From NCBI GenBank assembly GCA_039794565.1, contig JAUQVX010000003.1:62001-126000 (forward strand): a DNA stretch of 64,000 bases, read 5' to 3'. Position 1 is the stretch's first letter; every line of letters starts with the position of its first letter. This DNA comes from Gloeomargarita sp. SRBZ-1_bins_9 (GTDB lineage: Bacteria > Cyanobacteriota > Cyanobacteriia > Gloeomargaritales > Gloeomargaritaceae). The translations under genes and the position numbers were made by a program. Positions 57,554 through 64,000 of this stretch are shown piece after piece. The notes under the pieces are model-generated. The model was not told the origin of the DNA. It did no database searches and saw only the letters and a list, made by a program, of their open reading frames with translations.

Positions 57554-59499
57554 CCCTGTCGCAGGGTATGCAGGGCGTTTTGGGTGACTTGGGCCAGGGC
57601 CTGTTCGTTGGCCCGGGGTAGGTGGTAGTAGCTGCCCCCCGCTTTTTCTGCCAGTTCCTTGGCAAAGCCCGTCGAAACAAACCGATTTTCCGTATTGATC
57701 ACCAACAGGCGAAAATCCAACGCCCGGATTTTGGCAGCAATGTCCAGCAGTTCGGCCTTGATGTCCGTGGGTGTCTCCGTAGGTTGTCCCAGAGAACGGG
57801 CCAACGGTACATTTCCCCGACCATCGGTAATGGCCACAATGATCACCTGACCAATGTCGCCGCTTTGCTGGGCATTGAGTCCGACCCGCACCGCTTGGGT
57901 GAGTCCATGGGCCAAGGGGGAGCCGCCTCCACAGGGCAGTTGTTCCAGCCGACGGCGGGCCGCCTCCACCGAGCGCGTGGGGGGCAACAACACCTCCGCT
58001 TGTTCTCCCCGAAAAGGAATCAACGCCACCTGGTCCCGGTTCTGGTAGGCCGCTGTCAACAGGCGTAAAACGGCACCCTTGGCCGCCTGCATGCGATTCA
58101 GGGCCATGGAACCCGACGCATCCACCACGAAAATGATCAAGGCCCCTGCTTTGCGCACCAGACGTTTGGCCCGCACGTCCTCGGCAGTCACAATTACACG
58201 GCGATGGGGTTGGCGCTGGCGCCGCTGTTTCTGGTAGGGAGCTGCCGCCCGCAAAGTGGCATCAACGGCGATGCGGGGATGGGGCCCCTGGGGCAACACT
58301 GGCTTGACATAACGCCCGCGGGTCAGAGACAGGGTCTGGTTGCGTTGGCCGGCCCGGGCGCGGGGGCGACATTTCTGGGCAAACGCCAACAGCTGGGGGT
58401 CCAAAATCACCCCCTCTGGGTCAAAGACAAACTCTTCGGGGATGCTGGGGGTATCAGTGGTCTCCGGCTGGTCTTGGTCCGGTGTTTCCGGTTCGGGGGC
58501 GTTCTCCGTCTGGGGCGAAGGGGGGGGGGGTGGAGAACTGGCAGGGACCGTGGTGGCCCGGGGAACAATCACCAACTCCACCGCTACCCGCAAATCCTCA
58601 GCATTGACTCGGCTGCGTCCCTCCAAGGCGGCATGGGCGCGGGCTACTCGGGCGGCAAACAATTCCCCCCGATGGCCCTGGACACCTGCCCGCAGTGCCT
58701 CCTCCACCAAATAGCCCATCTGTTCCCGACTCAAAGTCACCGTCGGCAGCCATTCCCGGGCCAGCAACAGTTGCGTGCGCAGGGCCTCTAGGTCGGACTG
58801 GTGTTCTGCCCACAGGCTTTGGGGGTCATCCCCATACCGCACCGCCTGGGTCACAGCCGCCACCCGGTCCGGGAGTTCCGTCAGCGGGTCCATCACCACT
58901 TGCATGGCAAACCGGTCCCGCAAATGGCTGCGCACCTCTCCTTCCTCGGGGTTATAGGTGGCAATAAGCAGTGGGCGACAGGGATGCACGACGCTAATAC
59001 CTTCCCGTTCCACCCGGTTGACCCCCTCCGCCAGCACCGTCAGCAAGAGGTTGACTAGGCTATCTTCCAGGAGGTTCAGCTCGTCCACGTACAAAATGCC
59101 GCGATGGGCCTGGGCCAGCAGTCCCGGTTGGAACACTGGCGTCCCCTGCTTGAGGGAAGCAGCCACATCCACAGCACCCACCAGGCGGTCCTCGGTGACC
59201 CCAAGGGGAATCTGCACAAACGGCGGCGGCACCACCTGGGTTTCCAGCTCAGCAGGGGGGAAGGGCCACTCTTCCGGGTGTTGGGGGTCGTCCTGGTACG
59301 GAGAACCGCGCACCACTTCGATGGGGGGCATCAAGGCATGGATGGCCCGCGCCAACACCGACTTGGCTGTTCCCTTGGGTCCCGCCAGCAAGATACCACC
59401 AATACCGGTATCCACGGCCCCCAGCAAAAGCGCCCGTTTAACCCGCTCCTGGCCAACGACGGCTGTCAGAGGGAATGTCAGCCGCTGTGTAATCGTCAT
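57550..59499 (-). CDS. chlD: Magnesium chelatase subunit ChlD
   Basis: A 649-residue subunit that, with ChlI and ChlH, inserts magnesium into protoporphyrin IX. An N-terminal AAA+ domain has [14 protein letters not shown] and [14 protein letters not shown] proline- and acid-rich linker follows (about residues 330-375). The C-terminal VWA domain carries the MIDAS motif [11 protein letters not shown] and [10 protein letters not shown]. The ATG at 59499 is chosen because it gives [17 protein letters not shown], matching the family; the frame is open 12 codons upstream. It diverges from tRNA-Gly. Confidence 0.95.
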   Translation of the reverse strand: MTITQRLTFPLTAVVGQERVKRALLLGAVDTGIGGILLAGPKGTAKSVLARAIHALMPPIEVVRGSPYQDDPQHPEEWPFPPAELETQVVPPPFVQIPLGVTEDRLVGAVDVAASLKQGTPVFQPGLLAQAHRGILYVDELNLLEDSLVNLLLTVLAEGVNRVEREGISVVHPCRPLLIATYNPEEGEVRSHLRDRFAMQVVMDPLTELPDRVAAVTQAVRYGDDPQSLWAEHQSDLEALRTQLLLAREWLPTVTLSREQMGYLVEEALRAGVQGHRGELFAARVARAHAALEGRSRVNAEDLRVAVELVIVPRATTVPASSPPPPPSPQTENAPEPETPDQDQPETTDTPSIPEEFVFDPEGVILDPQLLAFAQKCRPRARAGQRNQTLSLTRGRYVKPVLPQGPHPRIAVDATLRAAAPYQKQRRQRQPHRRVIVTAEDVRAKRLVRKAGALIIFVVDASGSMALNRMQAAKGAVLRLLTAAYQNRDQVALIPFRGEQAEVLLPPTRSVEAARRRLEQLPCGGGSPLAHGLTQAVRVGLNAQQSGDIGQVIIVAITDGRGNVPLARSLGQPTETPTDIKAELLDIAAKIRALDFRLLVINTENRFVSTGFAKELAEKAGGSYYHLPRANEQALAQVTQNALHTLRQG

Positions 59500-59581
59500 C
59501 GCCCCGCTTTTTCTTGGCTTGCCAGAGCTGATCATAGCTTTCCTGGGCAGACAGCGGCGATAGAACGGCCCGCCGATTGAC

Positions 59582-59587
59582 TATACT
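59582..59587 (+). promoter_or_regulatory. trnG: Candidate -10 box of tRNA-Gly
   Basis: TATACT, eleven bases before the first base of the mature tRNA, so transcription would start about 5 bases upstream of it. The -35 position is not well matched. Confidence 0.4.
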
Positions 59588-59598
59588 AAGTAGGGAAT

Positions 59599-59669
59599 GC
59601 GGGCATAGTTTAGTGGTAAAACCACAGTCTTCCAAACTGTTGTCGCGGGTTCGATTCCCGCTGCCCGCT
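59599..59669 (+). tRNA. trnG-UCC: tRNA-Gly (anticodon UCC)
   Basis: A complete cloverleaf of 71 bases. The acceptor GCGGGCA (59599-59605) pairs with TGCCCGC (59662-59668), D-stem GTTT/AAAC, anticodon stem ACAGT/ACTGT around loop CTTCCAA (anticodon TCC), T-arm GCGGG-TTCGATT-CCCGC, discriminator T. CCA is not encoded. Confidence 0.97.
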
Positions 59670-59875
59670 TCCCCGGTAAAAACGCCAAACCCCCCAGAAA
59701 GGCCGATGGGCTCGGGATGTGTTGTGAACTGTACCGTGTCACGGAATTTTGGGTCTGAAGGGTGCAAGGCCAGTCGGATGAAGAGAGCAAAGAAGCGGAA
59801 AGGCACGGGCGACTTCTACTGGGGAACTCGCGCTTGGGTTAAAATCGCGCTCTGGGCGTGGTATCCTAGTAAATT

Positions 59876-59959
59876 GGGTGGATGGCGGAATTGGTAGACG
59901 CAGCAGACTCAAAATCTGCCGGTGGCAACACCTTGCGAGTTCGAGTCTCGCTCCGCCCA
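59876..59959 (+). tRNA. trnL-CAA: tRNA-Leu (anticodon CAA)
   Basis: An 84-base class II tRNA. Acceptor GGGTGGA (59876-59882) pairs with TCCGCCC (59952-59958) with one G-T pair. The anticodon stem GCAGA/TCTGC closes loop CTCAAAA (anticodon CAA). The long variable arm is GGTG-GCAA-CACC, and the T-arm is GCGAG-TTCGAGT-CTCGC; discriminator A. CCA is not encoded. The 206 bases between the two tRNAs hold no further gene that I can support. Confidence 0.97.
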
Positions 59960-60006
59960 TGGTAAGGCCCCGTGGTAGGATCAAAACCTAAACTGCCGCG
60001 GTCACG

Positions 60007-61377
60007 ATGGGCACCATCTCTAAACTACTGATCGCCAACCGGGGCGAGATTGCAGTGCGCATTTTGCGTTCCTGTGTGGAGTTGGGCATCCAAACGGTGG
60101 CGGTGCACTCCACGGTGGACCGGCCTTGTCTGCATGTGCAACTGGCGGATGAGACGGTTTGTATCGGAGAAGCCCCCAGCGCCAAAAGCTATCTGAATGT
60201 CCCCAACATCATTGCCGCGGCCTTGACTCGCAACGCTACAGCGATTCATCCGGGCTATGGGTTTTTGGCAGAAAACGCCCGCTTTGCGGAAATCTGCGCC
60301 GACCACAATCTCATTTTCGTTGGCCCGACGCCCCAAGCCATCCGCGCCATGGGGGACAAAGCCAATGCCAAGCGCACGATGCAGCAGGTGGGGGTGCCGG
60401 TGATTCCTGGAAGTGATGGGCTGGTGACGGAGGAAACGACGGCCCTGCGGCTGGCCCACGAAATTGGCTTTCCGGTGATCATCAAGGCGACAGCCGGCGG
60501 GGGTGGGCGCGGCATGCGGGTGGTGCGGCAACCGGAAGATTTCAGTCGGGCTTTTATGGCGGCGCAGGGGGAGGCGGAGGCGGCTTTTGGTCATGGGGGG
60601 GTGTATCTGGAAAAGTTCATCGAGCACCCGCGCCATGTGGAAATCCAAATCCTGGCGGACCAGTACGGCAATGTGGTGCATTTGGGGGAGCGGGACTGTT
60701 CGGTGCAGCGGCGACACCAAAAACTGCTAGAGGAAGCCCCCAGCCCCATCCTTACCCCCGAACTGCGGGAAGACATGGGTCGCCAGGCAGTGCGAGCAGC
60801 CCAGGCCATTGGTTATGTAGGGGCGGGAACAGTGGAATTTTTGGTGGATAAGCACGGGCGCTTTTACTTCATGGAAATGAACACCCGCATCCAGGTGGAG
60901 CATCCGGTGACGGAAATGATCACGGGTCTGGATTTGATCGCCTGGCAAATTCGCATCGCCCAAGGGGAACGGTTGCCCTTTCGCCAAGAGGACATCCGCT
61001 GGCACGGGCACGCCATGGAATGCCGAATCAATGCGGAGGACCCAGAGCATCAATTTCGGCCCTGTCCGGGACGGATCCTGGCCTATTTACCGCCGGGGGG
61101 ACCGGGGGTGCGGGTGGACTCCCACGTGTATCCCGACTACGAAATCCCCCCCTATTACGACTCCCTCATTGCCAAGGTCATCGTCTGGGGGGAAAACCGG
61201 GACCATGCCATTGCCCGGATGAAACGTGCCCTCCAGGAATGTGCCATTACGGGGGTAAAGACGACTCTGGAGTTTCATCAGCATTTACTGGATCATCCGG
61301 CCTTTGTGCGGGCAGAGATTGATACCCATTTTGTGGATCGGTGGATGCAGAGCGGTTACCCCGCAGCCAAACCGTAA
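60007..61377 (+). CDS. accC: Acetyl-CoA carboxylase, biotin carboxylase subunit
   Basis: A 456-residue ATP-grasp enzyme that carboxylates the biotin of AccB in fatty-acid synthesis. The start [21 protein letters not shown] loop [45 protein letters not shown] and [20 protein letters not shown] are all present. It is full length and starts at an ATG 47 bases after tRNA-Leu. The last 131 bases overlap the opposing sensor kinase gene. Confidence 0.96.
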   Translation: MGTISKLLIANRGEIAVRILRSCVELGIQTVAVHSTVDRPCLHVQLADETVCIGEAPSAKSYLNVPNIIAAALTRNATAIHPGYGFLAENARFAEICADHNLIFVGPTPQAIRAMGDKANAKRTMQQVGVPVIPGSDGLVTEETTALRLAHEIGFPVIIKATAGGGGRGMRVVRQPEDFSRAFMAAQGEAEAAFGHGGVYLEKFIEHPRHVEIQILADQYGNVVHLGERDCSVQRRHQKLLEEAPSPILTPELREDMGRQAVRAAQAIGYVGAGTVEFLVDKHGRFYFMEMNTRIQVEHPVTEMITGLDLIAWQIRIAQGERLPFRQEDIRWHGHAMECRINAEDPEHQFRPCPGRILAYLPPGGPGVRVDSHVYPDYEIPPYYDSLIAKVIVWGENRDHAIARMKRALQECAITGVKTTLEFHQHLLDHPAFVRAEIDTHFVDRWMQSGYPAAKP

Positions 61378-64000
61378 AACTGACTTGCCCCTGGCCGCTT
61401 TCTAGCGTTATCCGGCCCCCTAACCGCTCCACCAATTCCTTGACCAATGCCAGCCCTAAACCCGTCCCGCCGTGCTTCCAGCGGTCGTGTTGGGAAAGAC
61501 GATAAAAACGCTCAAAAACCCGCGCCTGCTCCGCTTCGGGAATTTCGACACCGGTGTTGATGACCTGTAAATAAACACCCTGCTCGTCTTGATTAACCCG
61601 CAACGTGATGGTCTCTCCAGGGGGCGTGTATTTGCAGGCGTTGGTCAGCAATTCATTGACGATGCGCTCGAGGTAGGGGATGTGGACTAGCACCGGGGGG
61701 ACATCGTCGGCTATGTCCAGTTGCAGGGTTTGCTGCTGCTGCCTGGCCTGCTCCTGAAAGGGCGCGACCAGCGGTGGGAGAAAGGTGGCCAAGTTGATGG
61801 AGACCAAGGTGGGGCAACGGGCACCGGCTTGCAAACGCGCCAGGTCCAAGAGATCGTTGATCAAGTTGACTTCCTGCTCTGTTTGTTGCTTGAGGATGTT
61901 GAGGTATTTCACCAGGGAGTCGTTGGGGTCGTCGCTCAGGAGTCCCCGGCGCTGCAGGTTCATTTCAATCATACGTGTCGCCATGCGAATACTGCTCAAG
62001 GGGGTGCGCAACTCATGGGAAACGGTACTGACAAAGTCATCCTTCATTTGGTTGAGCCGGGCCAGTTCCTCAATCTGGGCGCGGGCGGAATACAAGTCGG
62101 TGACATCAAGGGCACTGATGATCAGGGACCAGTAGGGTTCCGGGCCTTTGGGGAGGACGCGCACACTCTGTTGAATCCAGCGCATGTGTCCATCCCGATC
62201 CCGAAACCGGTAACAAAAATGGTGGTCCGTTTCCCCCTGGTAAATCCGTTCATGCACTGGTAGAACGATATTGCTCACATCTTCCGGGGGAATCCGCTGA
62301 TACCAGAGTTTGGGGTTGGCCAGGAATTCCTCGGGCCGGTAACCCATCACCTGCTCGCACTGGGGAGAAATATATTCATAAACCACCTGGTAATTGGGGT
62401 AGAGACGCAGGCGCACCGTCACCGATGGACTGTTTTCCAACAGCCATTGCAATTCCTGTTGGGAGGTCTGGAGTTGTCGGTGCATTTGGGCTTGTTCTAT
62501 GGCTAATCCTAAGTGCTGGCTCAGCCGTTGACCCAAGGCGATTGTATCCGCTGACCAGGGCTGGGCATCGGTTCCTAAGCGCATGAGCGACAAACTGCCC
62601 CACACCTGGGAATTCACCACAATCGGCACCAACAACCAAGCCCCCGGAAAATCCTGCCCCAGCCGTTGATTCACCGGGTCTGAAATGGTGTTGGTGTCAT
62701 CCACCTGGACAATACGGTTGGCCAGCAGTTCGGCGCTGAAGGGATTGTCTGCAGCACGAATTTCCTGCACAGCCGGGGTAAATAACTCACCATTTTTGTT
62801 GCAGTTCACGCGAAAGCGCCAGCACCGGTCTTGGGGGACGTACTCTACGATGTGTACTTCTAACTGAAATTCTTGGCTGATGGTCGTGGCGGCAATGCGA
62901 AAAATTCCATCTAAATCCAAGCTGGAGCGCATGGCCTGCATGACCCGACAGAGACTTCTTTCCGTGGCCATTTGCCGTTCCAGGGCCAGTTCAGCCTGTT
63001 TGCGGTCGGTAATATCCAAGGCAAGGCCATGCCAGCGCACTGCCCCCTTTTGTGACCATTCCGCCTGGGCAAACCCTCGCAACCATTTCACCTGCCCATT
63101 GGGGGTCACAATGCGCCATTCATGCTGAAAGAGTTCGTTGTGCATGAGGGCTTCTCGCAGGGCGCGCTGATAGCCGATGCGGTCGTCGGGATGAATTTGC
63201 CCATACACCAGGAAAGGATTTTGATAGGCCTGTTCCACAGCTAAGCCATAAATTGTCGTAAACGCCGGACTGAGATATTCATAGGCTTGGGGACCCTGTT
63301 CATCTTCGACCACGGTGTAGATGACACCTGGAAACATGTCGGCAATGCGCTGGAATCTGACTTGGCTTTGACGCAGGGCCGCTTTCGCCTGTTCCTGCTC
63401 GGTAATGTCCACATAGGCCACGATGACGCCACCGTTGGGCAAGGGGGCAGCATTAACCGACAGGCAACACTCCGAACCATCCGGGCGCACAAAATGGAGC
63501 GTTTGATTGGTCACCACCTGCCGGTTTTTCCAGGCGCGCACCACCGGTCGTTCGTCAGGGGGCAGACTACATAAACCCGGGTCATCAATGCGGTATTTCA
63601 CCAGTTCACTGACCGGGATACCTAAAATGAGTTCCGAGGCGGGGTTAGAGGCGGTGATTTTGCCATTGGCATCAATAATCCCTACCCCCACTGGCAGCAG
63701 CTCAAACAGGGTGCGGTAGTACAGGCTCTCCGGGTCCACCGGTTGGGGATAGAAATGATGGGGCGGCAGGGCATAAATGGCCCAGAGCTGGTAGGGATGC
63801 TCTAGCCACAGGGGTAACCGCTCAATCCATAGGGGCCGTTCCACCCCATCCGGTCGGCGATAAACCGTCCGCGTCAGACGACCGTTGTTGACAGCCGGCC
63901 AGTCGGGGAACCAATCACTCCGGTTGGTCGTCACGAGTACACGACGCGAGCGCCCCAAGAGTTCTACCGCTGCCTGGTTCACCCAGAGCCAGCGTCCGTG
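61247..64000 (-). CDS. Multi-PAS/GAF sensor histidine kinase, C-terminal part
   Basis: The frame is open to the right edge, so the N-terminus is missing; 917 codons are visible. The visible part opens within a PAS-like domain ([15 protein letters not shown]). Two further PAS domains follow ([32 protein letters not shown]), then a GAF domain and a PAS domain ([12 protein letters not shown]). The kinase core has [17 protein letters not shown] with the phosphoacceptor histidine, [14 protein letters not shown] and [15 protein letters not shown]. The core ends near the accC stop; about 40 extra residues (polar, Pro/Asp/Ser-rich) overlap accC by 131 bases. The signal and partner regulator are unknown. 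Confidence 0.9.
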   Translation of the reverse strand, partial: HGRWLWVNQAAVELLGRSRRVLVTTNRSDWFPDWPAVNNGRLTRTVYRRPDGVERPLWIERLPLWLEHPYQLWAIYALPPHHFYPQPVDPESLYYRTLFELLPVGVGIIDANGKITASNPASELILGIPVSELVKYRIDDPGLCSLPPDERPVVRAWKNRQVVTNQTLHFVRPDGSECCLSVNAAPLPNGGVIVAYVDITEQEQAKAALRQSQVRFQRIADMFPGVIYTVVEDEQGPQAYEYLSPAFTTIYGLAVEQAYQNPFLVYGQIHPDDRIGYQRALREALMHNELFQHEWRIVTPNGQVKWLRGFAQAEWSQKGAVRWHGLALDITDRKQAELALERQMATERSLCRVMQAMRSSLDLDGIFRIAATTISQEFQLEVHIVEYVPQDRCWRFRVNCNKNGELFTPAVQEIRAADNPFSAELLANRIVQVDDTNTISDPVNQRLGQDFPGAWLLVPIVVNSQVWGSLSLMRLGTDAQPWSADTIALGQRLSQHLGLAIEQAQMHRQLQTSQQELQWLLENSPSVTVRLRLYPNYQVVYEYISPQCEQVMGYRPEEFLANPKLWYQRIPPEDVSNIVLPVHERIYQGETDHHFCYRFRDRDGHMRWIQQSVRVLPKGPEPYWSLIISALDVTDLYSARAQIEELARLNQMKDDFVSTVSHELRTPLSSIRMATRMIEMNLQRRGLLSDDPNDSLVKYLNILKQQTEQEVNLINDLLDLARLQAGARCPTLVSINLATFLPPLVAPFQEQARQQQQTLQLDIADDVPPVLVHIPYLERIVNELLTNACKYTPPGETITLRVNQDEQGVYLQVINTGVEIPEAEQARVFERFYRLSQHDRWKHGGTGLGLALVKELVERLGGRITLESGQGQVSFTVWLRGNRSASTDPQNGYQSLPAQRPDDPVNADETPESSLPP

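Noticed and set aside
59670-59875. Possible small gene or third tRNA between tRNA-Gly and tRNA-Leu
   Set aside because: A 39-codon frame runs into tRNA-Leu and has no ribosome site. No cloverleaf can be drawn.

Overview
The window is a stretch of ordinary chromosome from a cyanobacterium. Several genes support this: psaK (photosystem I subunit), chlD (magnesium chelatase), ycf39 (photosystem II assembly), the Gap2-type GAPDH, and families that are largely cyanobacterial (DUF4079, DUF928, DUF2499, DUF3593). Base composition is G+C-rich throughout. I noticed no copy of the HIP1 octamer GCGATCGC that is common in many cyanobacteria. That pattern would suit a G+C-rich, perhaps thermophilic or early-branching unicellular lineage, but the species cannot be fixed from the sequence alone. 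I see no insertion sequence, prophage, CRISPR array or rRNA operon, and no gene-free stretch longer than about 250 bases.

Layout. 1-10.9 kb: the 3' end of miaA, a head-to-head ferric-iron ABC permease and ATPase (futB/futC), rsmE and an M3 oligopeptidase, then a long GAF-domain kinase-like protein, a GT39 glycosyltransferase and an ExoD-family protein. 10.9-29.1 kb: a DUF4079 membrane protein, metH, tyrS, a class A penicillin-binding protein, the tightly coupled run dnaJ / TusA-like / rsgA / photolyase-related gene, a MAPEG protein, a nucleoside deoxyribosyltransferase, a ClC channel, an ABC1/UbiB kinase and the murC-murB pair. 29.1-34.7 kb: gap2, a site-2 protease, psaK, the groES-groEL operon with a perfect CIRCE element and a clear intrinsic terminator, and a small ribbon-helix-helix / membrane-protein pair with overlapping genes. 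34.8-42.8 kb: a sulfide locus (TauE-like exporter diverging from a type II sulfide:quinone oxidoreductase, with paired operator-like sites), the clpS-uvrB-Anbu protease operon, an FHA-GGDEF-EAL signalling protein and a DUF928 protein. 42.9-52.0 kb: purB, nadK, ycf39, cbiB, rqcH, two TPR proteins and a lumenal or periplasmic pentapeptide protein. 52.0-57.6 kb: fabG, a GT4 glycosyltransferase with a nucleotide-sugar epimerase and the DUF3593/DUF2499 pair, a delta-9 desaturase and a GT21-type glycosyltransferase. 57.5-64 kb: chlD, tRNA-Gly and tRNA-Leu, accC and most of a multi-PAS sensor kinase that runs off the end.

Genes on one strand are often joined by ATGA or 1-4 base overlaps. Opposing genes are packed just as tightly: 10 of 13 convergent pairs overlap at their 3' ends. 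The most interesting non-coding signals are two near-identical 16-base sites placed at the two divergent promoters of the sulfide locus, and a densely folded leader with a possible 8-codon leader peptide before a 12-TPR protein. The gene arrangements most worth following up are the clpS-uvrB-Anbu operon and the overlapping ribbon-helix-helix / membrane-protein pair.
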